Assembly (NCBI GenBank): GCA_030268105.1
Contig: BSDZ01000011.1
Span: 1,674,001 to 1,738,000 of the forward strand
Reading direction: 5' to 3'
DNA length: 64,000 bases
From: Volvox africanus
Taxonomy: Eukaryota > Chlorophyta > Chlorophyceae > Chlamydomonadales > Volvocaceae
The notes beneath the pieces were generated by a model. The model did not search any database, was not told the DNA's origin, and saw nothing but the letters and a program-made list of their open reading frames with translations. The position numbers and the translations under genes are program-made. Below are positions 38,001 through 50,723 of the stretch, one piece after another. Numbering within the stretch: position 1 is the stretch's first letter; each line of letters starts with the position of its first letter.

Positions 38001-39839
38001 TGCTCGGTTCGCCCTCCCACTCCCTCTCCCCTTTCCCCACCCGCCCGCCTGTCTTTTGGAAGCAGACGTTTCTGCTTCCAAAACCCATCTCGGATGTCAC
38101 CTGAGGGACCACGGGCTCGGCGTTGAGTTCCGGGAACTGCGTGACGGAGGGTCGCTCGCCCACTCTCCACATGAATCGCCACTTCAAATCTAACGCAGCG
38201 ACAGTCGCGGGGTCAGGGAACGAGACACCCGAGGGGGCAGAGGGCTCAGCAGGCTGGAAGCTGGCGACACATCGGAGCTAGACAGATGAACTTGTGGCAG
38301 ACGCTGAGTTGGGGAGGAGCTAGCGGCAGCGCTCTAGAACCCCTGGTCGGGTTGTTCTCAGCTCATGCAGAGGCCCCTGGGAGCAACCGATGCGCACATG
38401 GACACGCCATCTCACACCAGCAGGTGCGCGTCAGTCGTGGGCTCTCGTCCCGGGTCACAGCTCTCTGTGTCGCTCTGCACCCACCCGCGCCCGTGGGAAC
38501 GGTAGCCCGGTTGCTGCCTTTTAGCTGGCGGAGCTGGACCTGCATCTGACTATCCTGGAGGGTGGAAGCGGCAAGCAGTGACATGAGCGGTGACATGAGC
38601 GGGCAAGAGGCAACTCGCAATGAAGCGCAAAAACAGACAGGAAGTAAGGGGGCGTCGTGTGGGCACGCTGCAGTGGTGGGATGGGGATGGGGCGGCTACA
38701 GCATATGGGATGAATGCTCTAGTAAATACGTTTCTTGTGTACCAGCTCCGAAGCCTATGCACGACAGCTCACGCACTGGCTTTAACAGTACCCACCACGA
38801 CACAGCGAGGCACCTCAGTGCCGCAGGGCGTCACGCCGACCTGAGGGACAGCGACCGGAAAATGGGGTGGGAGGGGGTGGCAGATGGATGGCTGCGGGGC
38901 ACGACAGGAGGAAAGGGGTAGATAGTGGGGAGGACGGGCAGATGGATGAAACACCGATCTGATAGATTTTATCAAGGGGCCGGAATCGGCCCCAGCACGC
39001 CTCTTACCACGCCCCTCACCACGCCTCTTACCACACCTTGTCCCAAAGGCATCAGGGGTGTAACAGGTCACTCCTGGAAACCGCTAATGTCAAATTACAA
39101 AATGCTTATTGGTATTAGCTCCCTCAGACAAGATATCGCCCGCTCAGGCCACCACACCCTCCATCCGCCTCTCTCGAATCCCCCCCGAACCCACCTGGTA
39201 GTCCAGTCCGGGGCGGCAATCCGCAATCTTACGGTCCACGGGTAGGCCGAAGTAGCGCTCAAGGATGTCCAGGAACCGGTCATTGTGATCGGCCGGGACC
39301 CGTGGGTCGCGGACCTGCGCACAGAGTTTTTGAGCGCGCAGAGTGGGTTTGGCAAATAGTGGGCGCGGCTGGTTAAGGTAGAGGTGGTCATGGGAACACC
39401 AGTCCACACAACGCGTCCAGGAGAAGAAATTGAGCTGTCGGAAGCAAATGAAGTCTTCGGGGCCAGAAGCGAATTGTTTTAGAATCGGTAGGCAGGCAAT
39501 TGCTCATGCACGGTTTGAGCTGTGGTTGCTGGTAAACGGCTTTGCAGAAACGTATCCGTCGCTCCGTCGCGTCCGCAACAGGCAGAGATATGATACAGCA
39601 TATTTAATTGAAACGTAAGAGAGACACCTTCGTATGCATCGTGGATACGTATTAATGCGGCAAAACAAGAGGCAGTGCGGTCAATCTTCGGTATCGCTTA
39701 CAAGGAGACATCCAGTTTCGTGAAGGCAGTTTGCAATAGACACACAAAGCTCCGGGTTCGCCTCATTTGGGCTCACATCTAGAACTGATGTTAAGTCAAA
39801 CACGGGTAGCACATCAGCGCTATCTGGTTCGAGAGCCAT
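35072..39839 (-). CDS. 2-oxoglutarate/Fe(II)-dependent oxygenase
   Basis: A non-heme iron enzyme that couples 2-oxoglutarate decarboxylation to oxidation of a substrate I cannot name (isopenicillin N synthase-like fold). Ten exons: 39839-39702, 39314-39195, 38840-38796, 38554-38485, 38189-38101, 37799-37683, 36944-36859, 36212-36032, 35740-35555 and 35308-35072; all phases close, 422 residues. The N-terminal part (LPVFDLTSVL, HETGCLLVRDPRVP) matches the DIOX_N region. His224 and Asp226 (YHYDLNLITVHGR) and His281 (GMHEVVVT) form the iron triad, and Arg305-x-Ser307 (WRISS) is the 2OG-binding RxS. The order and spacing match an algal/plant subfamily with KWRFMWRVGERP and GPHLLAPT motifs. ATG 39839 is chosen because the longer frame has only a TTG upstream. 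The last 65 residues are low complexity. No targeting signal is evident. Confidence 0.92.
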
Positions 39840-41195
39840 GGCATATGCAAAGCAAGGTATAAACAAGAGAGTGGGGCTTCAGGAGCGGTTTCCCTTAGGC
39901 CCGTAGAAATTTCATATCCACTTGCAGATTACACAAAGTGTTCCAATTTACGCATGCACGACGATTTTAAAAAATAGAATTAGAGAACGGCAGCGGTGGA
40001 TTTCAATTTAGCGGTGCATACATCACGCAGCGCACGATACCACAATTATCAAGTTGTTCTTCATTATGATGTGAAACCTCCTCTGAGGACTGCATCGCGC
40101 TGGGTAAGGAATCGAACATGGCGGGCACCGTGAGCCTTTAAAGGCAATGTGTCTATCATATAAGGCAATCTTTGAACTTTTTAAGTAAATTTCACCATAA
40201 AGCCGCAAGCGAAAAATCCGCGTAACCGTAGAACTAGATTTCGTAGGGGTTTCGGAGTGCTCAAGGATTGGGCTGTTGGAAATGCCCTGTAAAATGAAGC
40301 AAACCACCTTTCACATGTAGCAATATTTAAACTTTTTAAACCATTTTGTCAACGCTATCCTGCGATGTAGATAGTAAAGCGATGTTTTGTCCAAACCGGC
40401 ATCGGCCCATGGGTCTACTTCTTGCTAAAACCGGTTATACCACGAGTGACCAACGGCGTGATATAAGTTGTAAACATATGTGGTTTTCCAAGGGAAACGG
40501 CAAACGTCTTACGTCCGAGGGCGACATCGCCGTATCTCGTTTCCATGTGACCATTTATCACCACCCATGCAACGATAAGACAAACGGACGCCGCGCTAGT
40601 GACTAACTGATAGACACTTGTAAGGAGTTTATATTTATAAGGACCAAGGAAGGGTCAAGTTTGGTCCTTCTGATTACGTTTGCTCAACCGCGCCCCAAGC
40701 TCCTACTTGAAAGTTGTGTTCAGAAGCACTCTTCCAACAAAGACGATACAACATGCCTATCAAAGTCCAAGTAGGACGGTTGCGGGGTAGCAAGAATGTT
40801 TCCTCCCAGCAGTTGCGATTAGCTTCACGGAGTGGATTGACGGGCCAAGCTGCTTGGAAGCAGGTTGGTCAGCCTTCTCGCTCGAAAGTGGAACTCAGGC
40901 ATATGTTATACTTTCGACTGCGGACGAAATCAAACCGCGGAATATCATGCGGTGTGCTGCGCGCTGCGCAAAATGTTTCCGACAGTTGCAAGGCCTCCCT
41001 CCCTGCCTTTCCCGCGCGCCCTGCCTTTCCCAGTAGGTTCCACATTCCTCCTCCCTGGAGAAGCGCCTTTTCATTTCTCTCCTCCTCCTCCTCCTTCTGG
41101 AATGTCCTCACGTCCTTCCTCCGTGCCCTGCGGCGCTTTGAATTTGGGTTCGACGGGGAATTCCACGTTTTAGGCATGATGGGGGATTGCTGGTC
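39840..41195. other. Divergent promoter region
   Basis: This stretch lies between the oxygenase start (minus) and the photolyase/hydrolase start (plus). It contains AT-rich segments and small plus frames at 40346 and 40714; the latter runs into the photolyase exon in a different frame and is a shadow. No conserved promoter element can be named. Confidence 0.45.
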
Positions 41196-44100
41196 ATGGA
41201 GGGTTATCCCGAATATCCTCCCTCCCGCCGACCCCGCCCTCCCGCCTTTCCTCCCGTCAACCCCGCCCTTCCGCCTGCCCTCCCTGCAACATGTCTTAAG
41301 GGGGGCTCAGCAGCCGCCTCTCGCCAGCTCGTCCGTGCCACCGCCGCTTGCAGCCCCAGATCCCGGCAGGTCCTCCTCACAGCCCACTTCCACTTCCACT
41401 CCAGCGGCCCCAGCACCCCATACACAGCGATTTCCCCATCGCCCTCTTCCCACGCTCGGACCCGCACCTCACAGACGCGCGCCACCACAGCAGCCTGCAG
41501 CCCCAGCTACGATATTTCTGAGCTGCCCCGCCGTGTGGGCCCTACAGAGCCTGTCGTATTGTGGTACCGCAATGACCTGCGGGTCGATGATCACCCCGGT
41601 CTGGTGGCGGCCGCGGCGGCTGTCAGCGGCGGCGGCGGCGGCGGTGGCCCCTCGCCTCCCCGGCCGCTTGCGCCCGTATTCTTGCTGGACGCTGCGCGGC
41701 TGTCCCACCTGGCCTTCACTGCGGGGGGCCCTGAGGGTGAGGGTATCTGGGAGCGGTGTGTACGCAGAAGATACGGCACGGTGTTAGGTAATCGGTTAGC
41801 ATTTTAGGATTAGCATTAGGGTTTAGAGTAATCGGTTAGCACAGGAGGGTTTATGAATTTATGGCGTCATGAACCCCAACCATTATACGGGATATGACCA
41901 TGTGGTCGGCCGGATTAGTATGTGATGGTGTAGCATACTTTGCGGTATGTGTGTACGAATGTACTGCAGGCGGGTGTTGCTGGACGATCAGAATAGTACG
42001 ACCTGGGGTGAGCTAGATAACGAATTCTTTCCCCCTGCGGAATGTGGCCCCCCGTTAGGGGTAATGGATGATGGTTAAACCAATCCAGCATACGCGTCTT
42101 CCTGTGCTGCTCTTGACACCATAACTGCCATTGCTCATGCGTACAACGACCCTTAGCAGCGGGTCGTTAGCAGTGGAGCTCATCCGTACTTGTACTTGTA
42201 CGTGTGCCGTAAACGTTTGTGGTTGCAGCCTTGTCGGCCGCCTTGCATCGGCTCCGTGCCGACCTGCGGGCGCGCGGCAGTGACCTTGCCGTACGAGTGG
42301 GGTCGTGGGAGCAGGAGCTGACGGATGTGACCCGATCTGTGGGATCACGAGTGGTGGTTTCGGAGGCGGAGGTGGAGCTCAGGTGGGAAGTGCGCCTAGG
42401 GGGGGGTGCGGAAGTTGTTGATGATGGCGGTCCTAGGGGTGCGAAGGATGAACACCAGGTGGCGACGGAAGGAAAGAGCACGGAAAGAGTACGGAAAGAG
42501 TGCGGAAAGAGTACGGGAACGACACGCGACACGCTGCAGGGGTGGTTACGATGGGTCCAGGAAGGGGGAGAAGCGGGTTGTTGGCTCCGTGGGTAGGTGG
42601 GATCGTCGTACCGCCTCACAACAATTGTTTTTCATTCGTACAAAGTTTTTCATTTTGTACCCTTCTGAGTTGTACCCCCTGCTCCAACGTCCCCCCTTTC
42701 CCCCTGCCTCGTTTATTCGGCTTCCTCCCCTTACCACCCGCCGCCGTACCCCCAAAGGTGAGTGACTTCGCACGGTTACGCGCGCTTTGTTCGATTGGCA
42801 CATGTGCGCGCACTTCGAGCTGGCCGGGTTGGGTGGTTGGGTTGGTTGGGTTATGGCGCGTGTAGGTTCTCCTGACAGGTGGGGGTCAGGAGGAGCACTC
42901 GCATGGCAGCGCCAGCGCCGGCGGTTAGGTCAGCCCCGCCTCGGCCTCAACACGTCCTTCACTTTGCCGCCAGTTATAAGGCCGACAGTATACATTGTTA
43001 TGGTTCCTATTCCTCTTTTAACCTCTTAAATTCGCGGCCTCCGTGAGTACCTGGTTAGCTTACATCACAGCCCGTTTCCACTTTCCTGACTTTGGACGAC
43101 GTCAGCCCTCATCCTCCACCTTCACGATTAGCCCTCGTTCGCTCATTACCACCACCAGCTGTTTCATTTCATTCGTCCTCCACTCCCTCCCCCCCCGCTT
43201 CCCCCCCTTAACCCCAAGGTGGCGTCTTCCCGCCGCAGCCTCCCTGGAGCGAGCCAGCGCCGCCCTTGGGGCTGGCTCCTTCTGCTGGCAAGGCGCCCTG
43301 TGGCGGGCGGACGGCTTCGATGTCCGCTACCGCACTTGGCGGTCAAAGCGGGGGCATCCCGCGGAGCCACTTCCCGCCCCCGCCCAACTGCCTCCTTTCC
43401 CCGCCTCAGTGGAACCGGGTGGGTGAGAGGTGGAGGTTGGGGCGTGGGGTGGGTGATTGGGTGATTGGGGGGTGGAGTGGGGTGGTAAAGACTCTCGGCA
43501 GCTCTCATACCGGTCTCCGCCACCCCCTCCCTGCCCGCACACGTCAGGACACATACCCGACGGAGAGCAGATGCGGCAGATGCTGACGGAGGCGGCGTTG
43601 GCTGTGTACGACAAAGAAAGCGGGCTGGCGGAGGTGGCGGCGCGGGTGGCGAAGGACTGCGCGTCGGGTCCCGAAGCGGAGCGGGCCGTACGACTGGCGG
43701 ACTGCCTGTGCAGCCCTCTGGAGCTGCTGAGGCAATACCTGGGGTGAGCGGGGGGGCCCAGGGATCTGTGTGTGTTTTGAGGGGGAGGGGGAGAGGGAGG
43801 GGCGTAGGCGGGGGGAAGTAGTGGATCGCCGGGATAAGGAGACTGAGACTTCAACCGACATAACGAACCTGTCAAGTTATGCTCTGAGGTTAGGGCCCGG
43901 CTGGAGCGTATACACCAGCACGGTATGTTCGTACAATTGAATTCTACGACTGTGTGACGATATTACGTACTTTTTAAGATTAAGCTCTATAAACATTACA
44001 ATTTTAAAATAGATATCAATTTTCATGAGTACAGTAGCCCTCCGGCGTCGATTTGCTTGTTTGTTTCTACGCGGCAAGGCCGTTGCAGAGCGAGTTTGTG

Positions 44101-47100
44101 TGTGTCCGTATCAATCGCAACGTCCTGGTAGGACTTTGCCGGCTGGATCCGGGATTGGATCCACGGATACGGCATCCTCCGTGTCCCTGGATGACGAGGT
44201 GGCGGCTCTTCGCCGCCCAGGAGTGGAGGGGGCGCCGTTCACTGGGCTGTTCAGCTCCGCCAAGGCCCTGGGCACGCTGTCGGTCAGGAGGGTTTTCAAG
44301 GAGGTGGGAAACAATATGGCTAAACACACGGGGTGGGGTAGAGTGGGGTGGGGTGGGGTGAGGTGAGGTGAGGTGGGGCGGCGGCGGGGGTGGGGAGCGA
44401 CGTGGGGTGGGGTGCGGTGGGGTGCGGCGGCGGCGGGGGTGGGGAGCGACGTGGGGTGGGGTGGGGTGGGGTGGGGTGGGGTGTGGTGGGGTGGGGTGCG
44501 GCGGGGTGTGGTGGGGTGGGATGGGGTGAGATGGGGTGGGGTGGGGTGGGGTGGCGTGGGGAGCGACGTGGGGTGGGGTGGGGTGAGATGGGGCGGGGTG
44601 TGGTGGGGTGGGGTGGGGTGGGGAATTTCCTGACGTTGGCGGTCCCCCGCAGCGCAGTGCGGCGTAGCCACCGCATGTGGTGTTCCGACAACGGAGGGAG
44701 CCCCCCGGTCGGGAGGTGGGGGGGGGGAAATGGGGTTACAAAGCGGTGTGCGTTTGTGGAGTGTGTTGGGGGACCCGCAGAGGGAAGGCGAATGAAACAA
44801 AGGGGGAGGGGGGTTGTGATGCCGTGTGCATATGTGTATGTGCATGTGTGTGCATGCAATCGTAGCCCCGCGATAATTAGAAGTCCTCAGTAGCAGTGGC
44901 GTACGGAAGAACGGAAGAGAGGGGATTGAGGGGGAAAGTGGGAAGGGGAGCAGTGGGCGTAACGTGTCGTGTGTGTATGTGTTAATGATAGGTCAAGGGA
45001 CGTCCGGAGTCCAGAGGGCCTTGTGGCGGAGGGACGGGAGGCCCTTGAGGTATGGAAGCAAGTCGGTCAAGCCGAGCTGAAGGAACGTGTGCATCTGTGT
45101 GTGTGTGTATGCGTGTGTCTCATGTGCACATGCGCGCCCTGACCCCCTCACCCTCTCACTGCGCCCCCCCCCCTTCAATCCCCCCGCAAACATACCGCCG
45201 CGAGCAGGCCTACGTTGCAGACGGTCGCCCGTACGGCAGTGTGGAGCCTCAGCGGCTTCGGCGCCCCGCCGCAGTGGCGGCGGCAGTAGCGGCGGAGGCG
45301 GCGGACTTTCACCGCGCACTGGCGGTGTTGGACGAGGAGCGGTTGGTGGCTCCCGGAGTGGAGGTGCACTTCTGGCGTTGGGGAGGCGGCTTAACGGGTG
45401 CGGGGGGGGGAGGCAGGCGGGGGGGGAAAGGGGCGCAACCAGGTCAATGAAGTATCTATGGGTACGGAAATGTACGCTGCCGTACATCGTGATCATATGG
45501 ATGTTCCAGGCTTTGTTCGTTGATTAGGATCTCTCAGTCCTGGCTTGCTCTTCCTTCCATGTGGTCCTCGCCGGTTACCCGACTTCATCTCTGTCTCTGA
45601 TAATCCCCCTCAGTCGCCCCTTCACATCGCAGACTACTGTGTGGCGGAGCCCGCACAGCCGCTTCCCGGCGCACCGGCCGTACTGCTGGTGCATGGTTTC
45701 GGAGCGTTCGGCGACCAGTGGCGGGACAACATGGGCGCTCTGGCTGGGGCGGGGTTCCGTGTGTTTGCGCCCACCTTCCCTGGATTCGGACGCAGCCAGA
45801 AGGCGGCGATGCCGTACAGCCAGGATCTGTGGCGGGATTTCCTCAGGTAGGGTAGGGTTGCGTTTGAAGCTAGTTTGTGTGTGTATTTTGTTACGCGTGT
45901 CTTCGCCTCTCTTCTTTCCCCAGCTTCCCCTCTGCCCCCCCCTGCCCTCAGGGACTTCGTTTTGCAGGTCGTGGGGGTGCCCGTGGTGGCGGCCGGCAAC
46001 TCTATCGGGGGCTTCATCTCCACCTGCCTCGCCGCTGACTACCCCGAGCTCGTGCGGGGCCTGGTGCTTCTGAACAGCGCGGGTGCGGGCGGACTCTTGG
46101 GGTTGTGAGCTGCTGCGCTGCCTGCCTGCCTTCCTAGTAAAGCACGCCTAAGGAAGTCGGGAGGGTAGCTAGCAAACACACACACATACACACATACACA
46201 TACACACATACACACATACACACACATACACACATACACACATACACACATACACACATACACACATACACACATACACACATACACACACACACATACA
46301 CATACACACATACACACAAGCACATGAATACACACAGGCAGGGAGGAAGGCAGGCAGGCAGAACTCTCCGCCGTATGAATGCTGCTTGCATGGACACGAC
46401 CTGCAAGCAGCATCAGCTACCCCCAGATAGAGGTTGGGAGGGAGGGTGCTCCCAAATAGTGGGCGGGCCAGATGTCCAGGTACCGGCACCTGACAGCCGG
46501 ATGTTGGGGTGGGCCATCGCGTCATTCACTCCTCTTCCAGAGAGCCCACTATATAAGGTGGTTAGCTTTGCCTCGTGCGTGTAGCCCCTCCGCTGCTGTG
46601 AGCGTGTGTGTTTTACCCCTCCGGTTGTTCGCCCAGTGAATATACTCTCCCAATTAGTCTCATCCCGAACCCGGACGGCGCCCCAGGATCCGTTGATCCA
46701 GCCTTCAACATCGATGCCTGGCGGTCGGCGGTGGCGGAGGGCCGCTGGGCCCCACCCACCTTCATCGTATCCGGCATTTCCTCCGCGCTGTTCTGGTACC
46801 TGGAGCGCACAGTGCCCTCCACCCTCACGTGGCTCTATCCCGTCAACCCCAAGAGGGCCGACGAATGGCTTCAGAGGGAGATCCTCAGGTGGGCCTTATG
46901 TGCGGCACAGGGGAGCTGAGTGTGTTTGTGTTGGTGAGTATGTATACTTTTTCGTGTATGTTTGTGTGTATGTATGTGTGTATGTGTGTGTATGTGGGAG
47001 GGGGGGTGTTGGACCAGGGGAAAGGTGGTGAGCAGGTAATGGGTGGGATGGGGTGGGGTGGGGTTGAGACCTTGCTTGAGGGTTGGGGGCGGTTTTCAAG

Positions 47101-48823
47101 GGAGGTGAATCCAGGGAGGATTTTAAAGTTTGCGAACAGTCAAGATTGCAATCTCAATCCAGTGGTGCAGATGGGGGTTGATGGGGATGAAAACCTACAT
47201 GCAGTTCTTCCTGCCGTACAATCCCGTACAATCCTGTCCACCCGGGCCCCTGTCTATATTAGTTAGATCACGCACGCGGTGTCGTACATACCCCAGCCTT
47301 TGGCCCACCATTCATAGGGAGCGTTAGGTCTGCCCGTTGCGTCAATGTACAGCATCCATCCTACGCCGCTGCCCGGAGTGCCGCACCTCCTGGTGCGGTG
47401 CCCCACATCACCAAGGGACCCCCCCCGGGTCCTCCGACCCTCCTCCGACCCCCCTTCGACCCTACGCCACTTCGCTGCTGCTGTGTCCGCAGAGCTGCGG
47501 GGGACAGTGGCGCCGTCGACGTGTTCAAGGCGGCTTGGTACCTCCCCCCGCCCCGGGCCCTCAACTGGCTCATTTCGGAGGCCTGGAGGGGACCTACGTT
47601 GGTGCTGCAGGTCGGTGGACGGATCGTGTGGGTGTATGGGTGTGTACATGGAGGTACAGTCAGACATAGGATTGCGGGGGGAGACAGGAAATGAAACAAG
47701 GCCTTTCCAAATCGCAAAACATTTGATTGATACTCAACAAACAGGATGTAATTGACACACGTTTCAGGAACGCTCTGATAGATGTGGCGCCCGCTCACCG
47801 CCACAGACAATCGAAACTTTCATGATAAGGAACTTACAAATAGTAATGAACTTACAAATTTCCTTAGCGCAATTTTGCACCTTCTCATTTAGCTCCTTAA
47901 CATGTAGGAGTACATTCATCTGTCAGAGCGTTCCTGAAACGTGTGTCAATTACATCCTGCTTGTTGAGTCGTACATGAGAGGAGAGGATGAGGTACATGA
48001 GGGGTGAGACGTGAGGGTATGGTGAAAGTGGAGAGGAAAGGGCGTTGTCTCGCATGGACGGCCGCCTCCTCCCCCTCCCCCCCCCACACACACATGTCCT
48101 CGCAGGGCGCCCTCGACCCGCTCAATGATGCCCGCAGCCGGGCACAGCAGCTGGACAATCTGTGTCCAAATGTGCAGGTGCAGCTCCTGCAGGCCGGTGG
48201 GTGCAGGGGGGAGTGGGCTGGGGAGGGAATCGAGTTGAAGCGGGACGGGATGGACGACTACCCGGGCACCCGGGGATTCAGGCGACATCCAGTCTGCTTG
48301 GCAGGGCTGTTAGCTCGCTGCTTGGCTGTGAGGACATTTATGGTGACGTACGGAGGGGCCTCTACTGTAGGGGGCATGCGCGTTTACGTGGGGAACACTG
48401 CTACTGCCGCTACAGCCGTGCAGCTGTTCAGGCCGCACTGTCCACTGGGTCCTACTCTCCCGAGCTGCCTCGCCACCCGGGCGCCCATCTTCTTGATGTG
48501 GCATCCTCCCAGGAAGTGTACCGCCCATCTTACAAAGCTGCGCCGATGGCGAATCCTCACACTCACCTTCCGACCACGCTTGTCTTGTTGTCGCTGTTAT
48601 CGTTGTCGTTGTCGTTGTTGTCGTTGTCGTTATTGTTATTGTTGTCGTTACAGGGCACTGCCCCCACGATGAAGTCCCGGAGCAGGTCAATGAGGGACTG
48701 CTGCACTTCATCCGTACATCCGTACTACGGGACGAACAGGCAGCACTGCCTGCAGCAGATGCAGTCGCTGCGGTGCAGGCTACCTCCTCGCCGTCATCCG
48801 GGGATGGGCCGAGACAACCCTAG
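41196..48823 (+). CDS. Photolyase N-domain / alpha-beta hydrolase fusion
   Basis: Clear exons: 41196-41736, 42229-42382, 43239-43418, 43548-43743, 44132-44303, about 45190-45395, 45633-45846, 45952-46082 (or to about 46107), about 46654-46888, 47493-47610, 48106-48196 and 48654-48823. At least one exon between 42382 and 43239 and the join 44303-45190 are unresolved. After a Ser/Thr/Arg-rich leader that could be a chloroplast transit peptide comes a photolyase/cryptochrome N-terminal domain (VVLWYRNDLRVDDHPGLVAA); the FAD-binding helical domain is absent. From 45633 an alpha/beta hydrolase follows: HGFG oxyanion loop, nucleophile elbow GNSIGG, acid in ALDPLND and His in GHCPHDE, so the Ser-Asp-His triad is complete. 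A similar fusion exists in plants (Arabidopsis At4g25290, from memory); its substrate is unknown to me. The introns are packed with simple repeats. Confidence 0.88.
44331..44632 (+). repeat. GGGGT minisatellite, about 300 bp
   Basis: Near-continuous ggggtg units with interspersed gcggcgg and gagcgacgtgggg blocks, in an intron of the photolyase/hydrolase gene. The sense strand is G-rich throughout and could form G-quadruplexes in DNA or pre-mRNA. Confidence 0.95.
46174..46318. repeat. (CACATA)n microsatellite
   Basis: About 145 bp of cacata/cacaca units in the intron after the exon carrying the catalytic serine. Confidence 0.95.
47732..47969. mobile_element. MITE-like element with 53-bp terminal inverted repeats
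   Basis: Arms 47732-47784 and 47917-47969 are reverse complements with two mismatches over 53 bp, around a 132-bp AT-rich centre without a coding frame. Total length is 238 bp. It lies in an intron of the photolyase/hydrolase gene. I see no convincing target-site duplication. Structure and size fit a non-autonomous DNA transposon; a plain long hairpin is the alternative. Confidence 0.65.
48587..48652 (+). repeat. GTC/GTT trinucleotide tract at a splice acceptor
   Basis: A run of tcgttgtcgttgttgtcg units supplies the pyrimidine/T-rich stretch directly before the CAG acceptor of the last photolyase/hydrolase exon. Confidence 0.85.
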
Positions 48824-49239
48824 CTTGGGCTTGAGGCGCTCACTGAAACATTACAACTGGTTGGGGTGAAGAAATTGAGTGCAAAAGGGGATAGTCATTT
48901 TCGCGTGATACCCCTAACGGCGGCTTTACCAAGGCAGGGGTTACTGGGAATGGAAAGGGAGTGACATGGTGGATTTATTTACCTGCATTATTTTATTTTT
49001 AATCCTTGTTTTCTGGGGGATATATACATAGGGTGTAGGGAGCATTTGGGGGCCGGAGGTGTGTGCCTCTCAGTGGCTGTGGGCGCTGGTGGTGGGCGCA
49101 ACCGATGAAAGCTGTGTGCACGTGTGTGTGTGCGACGTGAAACCGCACAGCGACATGTATGAAGTCTGTGTATGTGTTTGTGACAGAGAGGCAGGGGAGG
49201 CAGGGGCAGGATGCACCTGAATTGTTGGTGATTCCCAGC

Positions 49240-49244
49240 TGTAA
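49240..49244 (+). promoter_or_regulatory. Possible TGTAA poly(A) signal
   Basis: First TGTAA after the stop of the photolyase/hydrolase gene, about 415 nt downstream. Position is the only support. Confidence 0.45.
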
Positions 49245-50060
49245 TTCCTAGCCGTCATCACTACCGCTGAGATGGACGGATGGACGTATGGAGAGATGCA
49301 TGTTGATGATGTTGATGCTGACAGTGACTGTCATGATGGTGAAGGTTATGGTGCTGCCGTGTGTGGGTGCTTCGGACTACTCTGCAGCTCACAAAGGCAG
49401 CACTTTAGGAGTCAGAGAGTAGCTGGTCGGCGGGTTGTACAGCTCCCGAGTACCATGATGCGCATGAGGAAGGCAGTAATCCAGAGGCGGGAAGTCAGTC
49501 CCTTCCTGGCGCGAGACACTGGAAAGCAGAGGCGGAGGCGGAGGCGGAGGCGGAGGAAAGTCAGGAGAGGAGGGCAGTAATGATGGGGCGCGTTTCTGCC
49601 GCATGGCTTTCTCATGACCGTTCCAGTCTTGGGCGAATCAAATTACATGACCGTATTTTGCTGCAATTAACCTTCATCAATTCAAATAAAGCATCGGCTA
49701 CCTTCCTCGACCCGCCTGTCCTTCTGATCCCCCCCTGAAATTCCCGTCCTCCACACGGGAGGGTACTTGGCGCCCCTCATCACATGCTTCCTTCGTGAAT
49801 TGCCCCTTCTAGACGCCGAGTACTGCCGCCATCTGCCTGCACCCTGGACCTGGCACCTTGGCACCTGCCTGCACCCCGCAGCAAAACCCAACCCACACAA
49901 GCAAGTACTTCCGCCACATCGCCGGTTTGAACGGGGACCAGCTGCCAGACGGAGCAGGACAGCAGCCCGCTGATTACAGATCACCATATATGTGAGGGCA
50001 CACAGCCCTGCCTGGGCGCTACGCTGTCAATTAAGTAAAAAATACACACATCCGGGGAAT

Positions 50061-50175
50061 CACACACACACACACACACACACACGCACGCACTTTACAC
50101 ACACACACACACACACTTTACACACACATACATACATATATATATATGTGTGTGTGTGTGTATGTGTGTGTGTGT
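50061..50175. repeat. (CA)n-(TA)n-(TG)n palindromic microsatellite
   Basis: Two ca-runs punctuated by actttac are followed by catacatatatatat and then tg-runs. The left and right halves are complementary, so the tract can extrude as a cruciform. Confidence 0.92.
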
Positions 50176-50723
50176 CATTGCCTTGACGGGTGACGATCAA
50201 TAATGAAGACCTAATGAAGTAGGTTCTATGTATAACTGTAACAGATATCCCGATATATGAAGTAATCGTGATGTATATGTCGGTGGGATGTTGTTGTCCT
50301 TCGGCAAATGGAGAGGTCTCAACGTCCTTCAGGTGACGTTCTTGACAGCCGCGCCACTCCCTCTTGGCCTTCTTCACAAGAAGATCCAACCTGCCAAACA
50401 GGCCGCGGCTTCACGTTGTTGGCCTCCGCAGCCACAGCGCTACGTGGAAAGCCAATATGGAGATGACCTGAATGATTACCTGACAGCCCCTCGCGTACGT
50501 GTACCTCGATGGACGTGTACCAGGACAACAATACAATGGCCACAACATCGTGACCCTATCCATCCTTCCATTAATAGTCCCAAAGGAGGGAGGGAGGAGC
50601 CAGCACGTGCGTGGGGAGGTGCCCGGTGGACATTCATGTTCATCATATCCGCAGTTCGGTTCCCTCCCATCATCTTCGGTCCTCTCCCGCACCCCTCCTG
50701 CCATGAGGTACACTCATGTTCTT

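Noticed and set aside
40714..41787. 357-codon plus-strand frame
   Set aside because: It overlaps the first photolyase exon in another frame, is Pro/Ser-rich by composition of the GC-rich DNA, and has no family resemblance; the photolyase frame is clearly the real one.
44111..44859. His/Pro/Thr-rich minus frames of 179-244 codons
   Set aside because: They are translations of the GGGGT minisatellite complement inside an intron.
46134..46525. Cys/Val-rich minus frames (CVYVCMCVCVY type)
   Set aside because: They are translations of the (CACATA)n microsatellite.
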